A DNA stretch of 64,000 nucleotides. Source: Ferriphaselus amnicola. GTDB lineage: Bacteria > Pseudomonadota > Gammaproteobacteria > Burkholderiales > Gallionellaceae. Below are positions 52,467 through 61,408 of the stretch, piece after piece. The notes beneath the pieces are model-generated. The model was given only the letters and a program-made list of their open reading frames with translations. It made no database searches and was not told where the DNA came from. The stretch's first letter is position 1, and every line of letters starts with the position of its first letter. The translations under genes and the position numbers were made by a program. The stretch spans positions 558,001-622,000 of the forward strand of contig NZ_AP018738.1 in assembly GCF_000974685.2 (NCBI RefSeq). The letters are read 5' to 3'.

Positions 52467-53189
52467 TTAGTGATGGTGCTCGTGTTCGCCATGGCTACCT
52501 GCAGGGGCGGCGGCCAGAGCGGCGGTCACCTTGGCTGCATCGGTTTCGCCGTTTACGTTGATCACATTCAGCTTGCCCGGGCCTTGCTTCATGTCATCCG
52601 CAAAGTCATACACGCCGCCGACAATCATCAGGTGGCCTTCGGCAACCTTGTCACCGAACAGTTCCATGGCTTGTTTGACTTGGTTGTTCACGTTCAGCTT
52701 CACGCCGTCGATGTCGCCAGTCACTTTGCCGATAGTGGCCAGTTCCTTCTGGACTGGGACCTCCAGCTTGGCTTTGTCGGCATCGTTGAGTGCAGCTGCA
52801 GAGATGGCGCCACACTTGGAGTGGCCGATGATGATCAGCAGGGAGGAAGCTAGGTGATTCACGCCATATTGAACGGAGCCCGTCGCAGTGGCGATCTGGT
52901 TGCCGATATCGCGGATCATGAATAGATCACCTTCTGGTGTCGTATCCAGCATGTTGGTGTGGACACGGGAGTCCGAGCAGGTTACCACGGTGGCGCGAGG
53001 ATGTTGGCCTTTGGCTAGCTCGGCAAAAAACTTTGCGCCGTGCTGCTTGGCATATGCCGCTTCAGTTTTCGAGATTTCCTTGATGAATGCTTGTGCTACA
53101 GCAGCATCACCATGAGAGTGCCCGTCGGCGAATGCTGGAGCTGCGATGAAGGCGGCGGCAATGATGGATGCGAGTTGCTTCTTGAACAT
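52467..53189 (-). CDS. Periplasmic beta-class carbonic anhydrase
   Basis: 240 residues. Signal peptide MFKKQLASIIAAAFIAAPAFA (21 residues) sends it to the periplasm. Zinc ligands of beta-CA are visible: Cys in VVTCSDSRVH with the Asp-Arg dyad, and His/Cys in GHSKCGAISAA. Interconverts CO2 and bicarbonate. N- and C-terminal His-rich segments (DGHSHGD; GSHGEHEHHH) may bind or collect zinc. In an autotrophic iron oxidiser it could supply inorganic carbon or buffer the periplasm. Own terminator and a GGGAGAAACC-like leader (minus strand). Confidence 0.92.
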   Translation of the reverse strand: MFKKQLASIIAAAFIAAPAFADGHSHGDAAVAQAFIKEISKTEAAYAKQHGAKFFAELAKGQHPRATVVTCSDSRVHTNMLDTTPEGDLFMIRDIGNQIATATGSVQYGVNHLASSLLIIIGHSKCGAISAAALNDADKAKLEVPVQKELATIGKVTGDIDGVKLNVNNQVKQAMELFGDKVAEGHLMIVGGVYDFADDMKQGPGKLNVINVNGETDAAKVTAALAAAPAGSHGEHEHHH

Positions 53190-53439
53190 GGTTTCTCCCT
53201 GAGTTTTAACTTAATTGTTCGCGTGACTTATTGAACGCGGGCGAAAATGTAGCAGAAAACTTTGTTCTAGTGGGGGGGATATTTATGAGTTGTGTGGGGC
53301 CTCCCACGCTGAATTTCCTGTCGATATCGCTCACGAAAGCGCTGCATTGCTAACCGCTTCGCGCTAACATTGTGACGCAGTGATTTCATACCAGACCCGC
53401 TGCCTAGTTGAGCAGCTTTACCAATACAAGGAGGGCATC

Positions 53440-54081
53440 ATGAGCGAACTGACCAACGAAATAATCACGCGAGTAGCTACAGAAACCGTTGCTGAGGCGA
53501 CGGATATTCGTAGTCGAGTTCGTGATCTCACGCTGAGTGCGATCAAGCAACGTCATCTGGAGGCGGTAGGAGTGCGCGAGGTCGTCAAGGCGCTGACGGC
53601 GGGTGTCAACTTTGGCTTGGAAAAGCGGGCGCAAGACTCTAAAGAGGCGATGAGCGAAGCCTTTGCTGGGTTGGATGATGCCCTACAAAAATCGGCTGAA
53701 GCGACCCATCTGGCGCTGCGGCAACTTAGTGATCATGGCAAAGAGTTCAGTGATGTCGAGTTGACCATCGCAATCGAAAATCTCAAGCAGACAGAAAGAG
53801 AGTTTCTGACAACGATCAGTGAAGTGGCGGGTGCTGCCAGCGAACGAGTGAAAGCCGACTGGCATGAGTTAGTCACCCATGCCGCTCGTGCCGGTACGGA
53901 TACCGGTCGACAGGTGGCGGATACGGTGAGCGAATTCTCACAGCGTATCGGTAGCGTTGCGCAAGATACCAAGGTGATTGGGGGCGGCGCAGTGCGTCAG
54001 CTGAGTTCGCGTTTCGTGCAGGTGGCGAGCGGCATCTTGGCCGGTATTACCGAAGCGATCAAAGAGACGAACAGTAAGTAA
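53440..54081 (+). CDS. Helical protein of unknown function next to ABC1 kinase
   Basis: 213 residues, no signal peptide or membrane helix; almost wholly alpha-helical and rich in Glu, Ala and Thr (for example ATETVAEATDIRSRVRDLTL and SEFSQRIGSVAQDTKV), similar in style to phasin-like or DUF6781-type proteins, but the family is not certain. The start at 53440 has a perfect AAGGAGGG site; the upstream extension is excluded. It ends 2 nt before the ubiB-like start, so both are probably cotranscribed. Confidence 0.75.
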   Translation: MSELTNEIITRVATETVAEATDIRSRVRDLTLSAIKQRHLEAVGVREVVKALTAGVNFGLEKRAQDSKEAMSEAFAGLDDALQKSAEATHLALRQLSDHGKEFSDVELTIAIENLKQTEREFLTTISEVAGAASERVKADWHELVTHAARAGTDTGRQVADTVSEFSQRIGSVAQDTKVIGGGAVRQLSSRFVQVASGILAGITEAIKETNSK

Positions 54082-54083
54082 CT

Positions 54084-55766
54084 ATGCTCATCGAAGCTGT
54101 TAGTGCGATGCGGGACTTGCCGCGTTTACGCGAGATCACCGCCGTGATGTTCCATTACGGCTTCGGTGATGTGATGCGCCGCATCGGCGTGGTATCTATG
54201 CTGGAGCGGGCAGGGCAGATTTTGCATCGTCCTTCGCCGCCAGAGTCCCGGGTGGAGCTGGAGACTCCGCAGCGTATTCGCTTAGCAATGGAAGAGCTTG
54301 GGCCGACCTTCGTTAAGCTGGGGCAGGTGATGGCGACTCGAGTGGACATCTTTCCACCTGACTGGATCGCTGAGTTCGAAAAATTGCAGAGCAGTGTTCC
54401 GCCGCTACCGTTCGAGGTGCTGCTCCCTGATATCGAACGAGCGCTCGGAAAATCGCCGTTCGAGGTGTTTAGCGAGCTGAATCAAATTCCTTGCGGTTCT
54501 GCCTCCATCGCGCAAGTGCATCGCGCCAAGTTGGCTGACGGTACCGATGTGGTTCTGAAAATACGTCGTCCGGGCATTCAAACGAAGATCGAGGCCGACC
54601 TTCGTATTCTGAAAAGTATCGCCAGCTTGCTGGAGCTGGAAATCCCAGAGTCTCGTCGCTACCAACCGGTGCAATTGGTGAAGGAGTTTGGACGTTCCTT
54701 GCAGCGCGAACTCGATCTGGCGCAGGAGGCTAGTTCGCAAGAGCGTTTCAGTAAGAATTTTGCTGGCGACCCGCATATCATTATCCCGACTATTTATTGG
54801 GAGTGGTCGAGCCAAGGGATGAACGTGCAGCAATTTATCGATGGCATCCCCGGTAATCAGTTGGCTAGAGTAGAAGCTGCCGGATTGGATCGTGCTTTGC
54901 TTGCGCGGCGAGGTGCTGATGCCGTGCTGAAGATGATCCTTATTGATGGCTACTTCCATGCAGATCCACATCCAGGTAATGTGTTTTACTTGCCGGGGAA
55001 TCGTATCGCCATGCTGGATTTTGGTATGGTGGGGCGATTGTCGGATGTGCGCCGCAAGCAGATTGTGGATATGTTGATGGCGCTGGTGCAGCGCGATGAG
55101 CAGTTGTTGTTGGACGTGCTGTTGGACTGGACGGACGACAGTGATGTGGATGAGGCGAGACTTGTCCATGATGTGAATGAGCTGATCTTTAATTTTGAGT
55201 ATGTGCCGCTTAGCGATATTCGACTGGGAGCTGTGCTAGGCGATATCACTTCTATCATGCGAGAGCACCATATCGTGCTGCCCTCGGATCTGGTGCTGCT
55301 GTTCAAGGCGTTGATTACCCTCGAGGGTTTGGCTAGTCAGCTCGACCCGACCTTGCGTATGGCCGATCAGGTCTCCCCCTTCCTTAAGGTGGCGATTGCA
55401 AACCGCTATCGTCCGGATGTGTTAATGCGCAGGGGTAAGCAAAATCTGCACGAGGTCATGTCGATTCTCAGTGGATTGCCGCGTGATGCCGCTCGGCTGA
55501 TCAAGGAAGCAAGGCGGGGACGGGTCAAGATTGATCTGGATATCAAGCGGTTGGATCATTTTGGTCATCAGATCGATCACAGTGCTAACCGCTTGACGAT
55601 GGGGGTGTTGACAGCCGCATTGTTCATCGGTTCGTCCATCGTGATGACGGTGCAGAGCGGCCCGACGCTGTTCGGACTTCCTTTGTTTGGTTTGATCGGC
55701 TATCTAATCGCATTCTTCAATAGTGTGGTGATCGTTCTTTCCATCTGGCACTCCAACAAGGAATGA
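54084..55766 (+). CDS. ABC1/UbiB atypical kinase family protein
   Basis: 560 residues. The KxGQ signature (GPTFVKLGQVMATR, about 72-85), the Ala-rich loop with ASIAQVHRAKL, the catalytic FHADPHPGN and metal-binding LDFGMVG motifs, and two C-terminal membrane helices (about 505-555). Members act in ubiquinone synthesis or lipid handling. Two UbiB-like groups exist in proteobacteria; this copy is not in a ubiE-ubiJ-ubiB cluster, so it may be the AarF-like paralogue rather than the main UbiB. Confidence 0.88.
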   Translation: MLIEAVSAMRDLPRLREITAVMFHYGFGDVMRRIGVVSMLERAGQILHRPSPPESRVELETPQRIRLAMEELGPTFVKLGQVMATRVDIFPPDWIAEFEKLQSSVPPLPFEVLLPDIERALGKSPFEVFSELNQIPCGSASIAQVHRAKLADGTDVVLKIRRPGIQTKIEADLRILKSIASLLELEIPESRRYQPVQLVKEFGRSLQRELDLAQEASSQERFSKNFAGDPHIIIPTIYWEWSSQGMNVQQFIDGIPGNQLARVEAAGLDRALLARRGADAVLKMILIDGYFHADPHPGNVFYLPGNRIAMLDFGMVGRLSDVRRKQIVDMLMALVQRDEQLLLDVLLDWTDDSDVDEARLVHDVNELIFNFEYVPLSDIRLGAVLGDITSIMREHHIVLPSDLVLLFKALITLEGLASQLDPTLRMADQVSPFLKVAIANRYRPDVLMRRGKQNLHEVMSILSGLPRDAARLIKEARRGRVKIDLDIKRLDHFGHQIDHSANRLTMGVLTAALFIGSSIVMTVQSGPTLFGLPLFGLIGYLIAFFNSVVIVLSIWHSNKE

Positions 55767-55874
55767 GTCTCAGCATCGTGGTCTGAAAATATTCCCACCT
55801 TAGGGTTTTAGCCTATGTTTTGTGAGAGGGGATTTGTGATAGCATCACGCCGAGTTCAGGGGAAATGAAACTTA

Positions 55875-55900
55875 TATAATTACAATAAAATTACAATAAA
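55875..55900 (+). promoter_or_regulatory. Perfect -10 box and 11-bp tandem repeat at the start of the GTPase operon
   Basis: TATAAT at 55875-55880 and two exact copies of ATTACAATAAA (55879-55889 and 55890-55900) that run up to the ATG at 55901. No Shine-Dalgarno is present. If the -10 is used, the mRNA starts about 14 nt before the ATG, almost leaderless. No convincing -35 is seen. Confidence 0.5.
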
Positions 55901-56815
55901 ATGGGAACCGTGCTTACTTTATCTTTCAGTGGACTGCCCGACAATGATCGGCTGGTGTTGTCAGCGTTATTTACGCTGGCAGAGGTGCAGCTGTCATCTA
56001 AATGGCGGCTCAATAGTGGCGGCGATTCTGATGCTGTGTTGATGGCTAATAGCGATGGCGCTAGCCTGTTGCTGATGCGTCCAGGGAATAGTGCGGCAAG
56101 CATCAATCCCAATCTACTTCAGTTGAAGCGCCCTTTTCAGCATATTGACTTCATCAAGGCACTGAACGCGGCTGCGAGTGCATTGGCGAATCAGGCCTCC
56201 CTCTCGGGTAGCTTGGCGGCATCGCTGGTGCAGTTGCGCAACGATTTGGCACATAGCGAGGCGGTGTGGAGCTTGGGTTTGCCTGAGGCTAACGATAGAT
56301 TGTGGGTTTGTACCAAACGCAATAGCTACTGGCTAGATGGTGGCGATAATCTATTGACTAAGCTCGATCAAGAAATCTCCCATCTGGAGTGGAGGCAAGA
56401 GCCACGCGAACAGCTGCAGCGTTTGCAGTCTGAGCGCGAAGCGCAGCCTTTGTTTCGACTGTATTGGATCAGTGGCATGTTGTCGGGACGCGGCAAGCTT
56501 CTGCCTTGGCTAGATGTTGCTACGCCTTGGAAGCTTAAGACTTGGCCTAGTTTTTTCAAGTTGCCACACTACCCAACTTTTCCCCGCATGGCTGCTGCTG
56601 CGATGAAGCAACCAATGACACTGGATGATCTGATAGCTTTTTGTGGTGGCAATCGCGCTGCTGCGATCGAGTTTGTTAATGCCAGCGTGATGGCTGAATT
56701 CTTGATTGGCGCAACGAGTGCTCAAGTCAGTAGCGGCGCAGCAGCGGCTGCGGAAGCTAAACCGGCTAAATTGGGCTTGATTTCCCTTATCCGCCGCAAA
56801 CTCGGACTGCTATGA
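55901..56815 (+). CDS. Unknown protein, first gene of the MglA-like GTPase operon
   Basis: 304 residues, soluble, no family recognised. N-terminal part (about 1-110) alternates strands and helices like a receiver or PilZ-adjacent fold (LTLSFSGLPDNDRLVLSALFTLAEVQ; VLMANSDGASLLLMRP); the C-terminal part has an RxxSFFKLPHYPTFPRMAAAA-like helix and ends LISLIRRKLGLL, an amphipathic basic helix that could touch the membrane. Overlaps the GTPase gene by 4 nt. Confidence 0.75.
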   Translation: MGTVLTLSFSGLPDNDRLVLSALFTLAEVQLSSKWRLNSGGDSDAVLMANSDGASLLLMRPGNSAASINPNLLQLKRPFQHIDFIKALNAAASALANQASLSGSLAASLVQLRNDLAHSEAVWSLGLPEANDRLWVCTKRNSYWLDGGDNLLTKLDQEISHLEWRQEPREQLQRLQSEREAQPLFRLYWISGMLSGRGKLLPWLDVATPWKLKTWPSFFKLPHYPTFPRMAAAAMKQPMTLDDLIAFCGGNRAAAIEFVNASVMAEFLIGATSAQVSSGAAAAAEAKPAKLGLISLIRRKLGLL

Positions 56816-57330
56816 GTCGCGAACATAAAATTATCTTTGCCGGCCCGACCGGCGCGGGCAAAACTACAGCAATCGCACAGATTTCCGAGAAGCCCCCAGT
56901 TAGTACCGATGTCGCCAACTCCGACTTGCGTTATGGCAAGGCGACGACCACGGTTGCTATCGATTTTGGTGAGTTGGCTCTTGATGGTGGAGAGAAACTG
57001 CGTTTGTATGGGGTTCCCGGTCAGCATCGCTTCTCATTCATCTGGGAGATTGCTGCGCGGGGGGCGTTGGGCGTGATTCTGATCGCGGATAATACGCTCG
57101 AAGATCCGATGGCGGAGTTGCAGTTTTATCTCGAAGGTTTTGATTCCTTCGTCAAGCGTGGCGCTGCGGTAGTCGTGGTCAATCGACTGGAAACCCACCC
57201 GCATCCCGCCGAAGAGGATTATGTGAAGATGTTGATGGATCGCGGCACTCCGTTGCCGGTGATGGCGTGTGATCCACGTAAGAAAGACGATGTGCTGACT
57301 GTGCTTGATGTGTTGTTGACGGTCTGCTAA
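56812..57330 (+). CDS. MglA-like small GTPase
   Basis: 172 residues. P-loop G11-PTGAGKT, switch region ATTTVAIDFGEL, the MglA-type G3 LYGVPGQHRF (Gly where Ras has Asp, as in MglA), and a G4 that reads N124-RLE instead of NKxD. These GTPases work with roadblock/LC7 proteins as regulators in cell polarity or motility (MglA/MglB) or in conservons (CvnD). Two roadblock genes follow directly. Confidence 0.87.
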   Translation: MSREHKIIFAGPTGAGKTTAIAQISEKPPVSTDVANSDLRYGKATTTVAIDFGELALDGGEKLRLYGVPGQHRFSFIWEIAARGALGVILIADNTLEDPMAELQFYLEGFDSFVKRGAAVVVVNRLETHPHPAEEDYVKMLMDRGTPLPVMACDPRKKDDVLTVLDVLLTVC

Positions 57331-57339
57331 GGAGAAAAT

Positions 57340-57777
57340 ATGCACGACGATTCCCTGCGCGTTTGGCGCGAAAGTCCCGTTTTCAAGGCAGTGTGCCGCG
57401 CTGAGATGGATGAGCTGCGCGCTAGTACGCCTAGTGTACAGGCTGCGATTATCGCTACAGCAGACGGTTTCGATGTTGCCGATGTGTGTTCGGACAAGCG
57501 TTACTCACCCGCTCGTCTTTCCGCTATGGCGAGCAGCATGATGGCATTGGCCGGTGCGGTAGCGAAAGAGGCCGATTATCCTGACTGTGGCAGCTTGATC
57601 GTGGAAAGCTCCGGCGGAAAGACCATCATGATGAGCCTGCCCGGTACCGATGGCCGCTTGGTGCTGCTGGTGATTGCTGACAACAGCACACCGTTCGGCA
57701 TGTTGCTGATGAATGGTCGCCAGTGCGCGCACCGCATCCAGAAACGCCTCAATCTGACTTCCGATTCTACTAACTGA
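57340..57777 (+). CDS. Roadblock/LC7 domain protein 1
   Basis: 145 residues with the roadblock fold: VQAAIIATADGFDVADV, ARLSAMASSMMALAGAVAKEA, SLIVESSGGKTIMMSLP and LVLLVIADNSTPFGMLLM. Such proteins dimerise and often act as GAPs or docking factors for MglA-like GTPases. It lies 9 nt after the GTPase gene with a strong AAGGAGAAA site. Confidence 0.85.
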   Translation: MHDDSLRVWRESPVFKAVCRAEMDELRASTPSVQAAIIATADGFDVADVCSDKRYSPARLSAMASSMMALAGAVAKEADYPDCGSLIVESSGGKTIMMSLPGTDGRLVLLVIADNSTPFGMLLMNGRQCAHRIQKRLNLTSDSTN

Positions 57778-57793
57778 TCTGCAAGGAGAAACC

Positions 57794-58201
57794 ATGTCTG
57801 ACCTCAACGGAGTGACCCAGCGTCTGCTCAAACAAGTCAGCGGCTGTATGGGCGTGGGCGTGGTTGAGATCGAGTCTGGCTTGTTGATCTCGGTAGCGCA
57901 CAATGTTTCCTATCTTGACGAATACTTTGTCGAGTCGGCAGCGGCAGCGGCGGTGGATATTTTCCGCGGTCGCACGGTGGTGACTATTGAAAAATTGTTG
58001 TCGGATCAGCGTGGTGAGCAAGTAAGCAACCTCATCAATGAAGTGCAAATTAGCACCAATAGCACTTATATCTTTATGGCACCCGTGCCTGGCAAGCCCC
58101 ACATGTTGCTGGTAATGGTTACCGCTCGTAAAACCAATCTTGGTATGGGCTGGGTAGCATTGCGTGGAGCGCTGTCGGAGATCGCTCCGCACTGTCCATA
58201 A
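57794..58201 (+). CDS. Roadblock/LC7 domain protein 2
   Basis: 135 residues, a second roadblock-type protein: GVGVVEIESGLLISVAHNVS, VEQAAAAAVDIFRGRT-like helix (here ESAAAAAVDIFRGRTVV), and TYIFMAPVPGKPHMLLVMVTARKTNLGM. Diverged from protein 1, so the two may form a heterodimer. AAGGAGAAA leader. The RsmI-like gene follows after 12 nt. Confidence 0.82.
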   Translation: MSDLNGVTQRLLKQVSGCMGVGVVEIESGLLISVAHNVSYLDEYFVESAAAAAVDIFRGRTVVTIEKLLSDQRGEQVSNLINEVQISTNSTYIFMAPVPGKPHMLLVMVTARKTNLGMGWVALRGALSEIAPHCP

Positions 58202-58213
58202 GTCGCTTTGCGT

Positions 58214-58924
58214 ATGGCGACCGGCATCCTGTATCTCATCCCCAACACGCTGGGGGAGGCTCCTCCAGCGGACGTACTACCTGTTCACACCATAGAAACT
58301 GCACGTAAGCTCGACTACTTTGTGGTTGAGCACGCCAAGTCGGCGCGTCGATTCCTTTCCCAAATCCAAACTGAAACGCCGCTCCAGTCACTCGAAATGG
58401 CTGAATTGAGCGAGCACACGGCAGTAACGGAGTTACCCGTTTTGCTCGCGCCGCTGTTGGCGGGGCGTGATGCCGGATTGCTGTCGGAGGCGGGTTGTCC
58501 TGGCGTGGCTGATCCTGGTGCCGAGCTGGTGGCGCTGGCGCATCAACGTGGCGTGCGCGTAGTGCCGCTGGTCGGCCCGTCCTCGATCCTGTTGGCGCTG
58601 ATGGCTTCCGGCCTGAACGGACAGGGCTTCGCATTTCGCGGCTATCTGCCAGTGGATGAGGTGGCGCGCGGCAAGTCGATTGCTGCTTTGGAGGTGGACT
58701 CGGCTCGGCTAAAACAGACGCAGATTTTTATCGAAACGCCTTACCGTAATCACAAGTTGCTGACGGCGCTACTGGCGCAATGCCGGCCAGGTACGCGCAT
58801 TTGTGTGGCGACCGATCTGACGCTGCCGACTGAGTGGGTGCGTACCTGTAAGGTTTCCGAGTGGAAGTCTAGTTCGATTCCCGACCTGAACAAGCGACCG
58901 AGCATCTTTCTGCTTCAGGCCTGA
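58214..58924 (+). CDS. RsmI-like tetrapyrrole-methylase family SAM methyltransferase
   Basis: 236 residues. SAM-dependent methylase of the TP-methylase fold: LLSEAGCPGVADPGAELVALA, VPLVGPSSILLALMASGLNG, and FIETPYRNHKLL, all RsmI-like. Shorter than RsmI (about 280) and without its C-terminal helix, matching a second RsmI-related gene common in betaproteobacteria whose substrate is not known. ATG at 58214 preferred over TTG 58208. Convergent with lplT. Confidence 0.85.
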   Translation: MATGILYLIPNTLGEAPPADVLPVHTIETARKLDYFVVEHAKSARRFLSQIQTETPLQSLEMAELSEHTAVTELPVLLAPLLAGRDAGLLSEAGCPGVADPGAELVALAHQRGVRVVPLVGPSSILLALMASGLNGQGFAFRGYLPVDEVARGKSIAALEVDSARLKQTQIFIETPYRNHKLLTALLAQCRPGTRICVATDLTLPTEWVRTCKVSEWKSSSIPDLNKRPSIFLLQA

Positions 58925-58938
58925 ATGGCCTCTAAAGA

Positions 58939-60177
58939 TCAGATTCGACCGTTGTCTTGGTCGTGCCCGTGTTTCTTGTATAGCAAAGTCATGATGCTGG
59001 AGAGCAGTAGGCCAAATACCAGCGTGATCGCATAGATGCTGAATTCCAGTTTTTCCATTACGGCGTAGAGCGACAGCATTGCCAGAATACTCAGATTCTC
59101 ATTGAAATTCTGCACGGCAATCGAGCTACCTGCGCCCATCAGCAGATGGCCACGATGTTGCAGTAGGGCATTCATCGGTACCACGAAGAAGCCGCCCATC
59201 GCGCCAATGGCAATCAACAGTAGGGTGGCGACTACCGGACTGGACACTGGAATCATTGCTAGAACTGCCAGCCCCATCGCGATGCCGACTGGCAGCACTT
59301 TCACCGAATGCTCTAGTTTGACGAACTTAGCCGCGAGTACCGAACCGATGGCGATGCCGACGGCGACCCAAGCGGTGAGTTGCGCCGCTTTATCAAACTC
59401 GAAGTTCAATGCCACGGCCGCCCAAGCTAGCACGATCAAGCGCAACGTCGCGCCAGCCCCCCAGAATAAGGTGGTCACACCTAGCGAAACCTGTCCCAGT
59501 GGATCTTTCCACAGCAACTTGAAGCAATGGATGAAGTCTTTTAATAAGAATGACGGGCTGCGGCTTAGGGGCTTGTGATCAATGGGTACGCGCGGTATGT
59601 AGAGGTTGAAAGCCGCCGCCAGAATATAAATGAGCACCACTGCGGAGATGGCTAGTTCTGGTGCTGAATTGAGGTGGAGGCCGGAAACGGATGAGTTCCA
59701 CCATTCCAGCATTGGGATGGCAATGGAGGGTTTGACCAGCAAGCCACCGACCACTGCGCCAAGGATGATGGCGGCCACGGTCAAACCTTCCATCCAGCTA
59801 TTCGCGATCACCAGTTTGGATGGGGGCAAGTATTCGGTGAGGATGCCGTATTTGGCGGGAGAGTAGGCAGCTGCGCCGAATCCGGCGATGCCGTAGGCAA
59901 GTAGCGGATTGACTCCGGCTAGCATGGCGAGACAGCCGGTGAGTTTGATGCCGTTGCTGATGAACATCACGCGCCCCTTGGGGAGAGAGTCGGCGAATGC
60001 GCCCACGAAGGGAGCTAGTACTATATATGAGAGTACAAAAGCCTCCTGTAATACTGGCGTGTGCCACGTGGGGGATTGCAGCTCTTTCAGAAGGGCGATG
60101 GCAGCGAACAGCAGAGCATTGTCGGCAAGCGCGGAAAGAAATTGCGCCGCGAGGATGATGTAGAAGCCGAAGTTCAT
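58939..60177 (-). CDS. lplT: Lysophospholipid transporter LplT
   Basis: 412 residues, twelve membrane helices, MFS superfamily. The N-terminus FGFYIILAAQFLSALADNALLF and PKGRVMFISNGIKLTGC identify LplT, which flips lysophospholipids inward for re-acylation. The partner acyltransferase Aas is not in the window. The start at 60177 is taken over 60243, which adds a non-conserved extension overlapping the alr leader. Confidence 0.92.
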   Translation of the reverse strand: MNFGFYIILAAQFLSALADNALLFAAIALLKELQSPTWHTPVLQEAFVLSYIVLAPFVGAFADSLPKGRVMFISNGIKLTGCLAMLAGVNPLLAYGIAGFGAAAYSPAKYGILTEYLPPSKLVIANSWMEGLTVAAIILGAVVGGLLVKPSIAIPMLEWWNSSVSGLHLNSAPELAISAVVLIYILAAAFNLYIPRVPIDHKPLSRSPSFLLKDFIHCFKLLWKDPLGQVSLGVTTLFWGAGATLRLIVLAWAAVALNFEFDKAAQLTAWVAVGIAIGSVLAAKFVKLEHSVKVLPVGIAMGLAVLAMIPVSSPVVATLLLIAIGAMGGFFVVPMNALLQHRGHLLMGAGSSIAVQNFNENLSILAMLSLYAVMEKLEFSIYAITLVFGLLLSSIMTLLYKKHGHDQDNGRI

Positions 60178-60266
60178 GCGAAAGCCGCTGTTCAGTGAGC
60201 GCGCTTTATAACATGAAAAGGGGAGGCCTGCTATCATTCGCACCCCAGCAATTACCCATTAGCTCC

Positions 60267-61325
60267 ATGCCTCGTCCGATATACGCCGAACTTGACTACT
60301 CCGCGCTGGAGCACAACCTCCGCGTGATTCGCCATCGCACGGATGCGCGTGTGATGGCGGTTATCAAGGCGGAGGCTTATGGACATGGTTTGTTGCGTTC
60401 TGCTGAGGCGTTGAGAGATGCGGATGGTTACGCCTTACTCGATCTTCAGGATGCTGTGAAGCTGCGTGAGGCGGGATTTCGGCAGCCTATTTTGCTGCTG
60501 GAAGGCTATTTTTCGGCGAGTGATCTGCCGCTGCTGGCAGAGTATGAAATTTCCAGCGTTATTCATAGTCATCAGCAGTTGGCCATGTTGAGTGCTTACC
60601 CACGTCGTGGCAGTCTTGCTGTGTGGCTTAAACTCAATACGGGGATGAATCGACTTGGCTTTGCGCCGGATCAATTCGCGCAGGCGCTGGAGGCAGTGCG
60701 TCGCCATCCGGCAGTGGGTGAGGTAACCTTGATGACGCATTTCGCCCATGCGGATGATCCCGTCGGCGTGGTTGCGCAGTTGGATCGATTCAATGCGATG
60801 ACCTCGGCGTATCGTCTGCCACGATCATTGGCCAACTCTGCGGCCTTGCTGCGCTATCCGCAGACTCACGCTGACTGGGTGCGCCCGGGCATCTCTTTAT
60901 ATGGCTCATCGCCATTTGCGGATGTCGGCGCCGAACAGCTTGGTTTGCGTCCGGTGATGACGCTGGCCAGCGAGATTATCTCCGTGACAGAGTTAATGGC
61001 GGGCGATAGCATCGGTTACGGAGGAACGTTTCGGGCGGAGCGCGCGATGCGCATCGGCACGGTCGCTTGCGGTTATGCTGATGGTTACCCGCGCCACGCG
61101 CCAACCGGTACGCCCATCCTTGTTAATGGTCGGCGTACCCGTACGTTGGGGCGAGTGTCGATGGACATGCTGAGTGTCGATCTGGGCGAACATCCCGATG
61201 CCGAAGTGGGAGGTCGAGTCACCCTGTGGGGCAAGGGGTTGTCGGTGGATGATGTGGCGCATGCCGCCGATACCATAAGTTACGAGTTGCTGTGTGCCTT
61301 GGCGCGACGCGTCCCCCTAAAGTGA
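60267..61325 (+). CDS. alr: Alanine racemase Alr
   Basis: 352 residues. PLP Lys34 in VMAVIKAEAYGHG, catalytic Tyr in SIGYGGTFRAER, and MDMLSVDLG at the second domain. It makes D-alanine for peptidoglycan. The start at 60267 (MPRPIYAELDYSALEHNL) fits family N-termini; the lplT-alr divergent arrangement is usual in betaproteobacteria. Confidence 0.96.
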   Translation: MPRPIYAELDYSALEHNLRVIRHRTDARVMAVIKAEAYGHGLLRSAEALRDADGYALLDLQDAVKLREAGFRQPILLLEGYFSASDLPLLAEYEISSVIHSHQQLAMLSAYPRRGSLAVWLKLNTGMNRLGFAPDQFAQALEAVRRHPAVGEVTLMTHFAHADDPVGVVAQLDRFNAMTSAYRLPRSLANSAALLRYPQTHADWVRPGISLYGSSPFADVGAEQLGLRPVMTLASEIISVTELMAGDSIGYGGTFRAERAMRIGTVACGYADGYPRHAPTGTPILVNGRRTRTLGRVSMDMLSVDLGEHPDAEVGGRVTLWGKGLSVDDVAHAADTISYELLCALARRVPLK

Positions 61326-61344
61326 ATCTAAACTGCAAAATGAG

Positions 61345-61374
61345 TTGAACAGCGCGCGAACTTTCGGGTAGAAT
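61345..61374 (+). promoter_or_regulatory. Sigma-70 promoter candidate for rpmB-rpmG
   Basis: TTGAAC (61345-61350), 18-nt spacer, TAGAAT (61369-61374), 35 nt before the rpmB ATG. It is the only candidate in the 83-nt gap after alr. Confidence 0.55.
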
Positions 61375-61408
61375 CGCGCCTCTTTGAAAATTGGTTGGAG
61401 TAATTGTC

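Noticed and set aside
57001-57040. Missing Asp in the GTPase G3 motif as an anomaly
   Set aside because: MglA-type GTPases also lack this Asp (TVPGQ-like motif), so it is a family feature rather than a defect.
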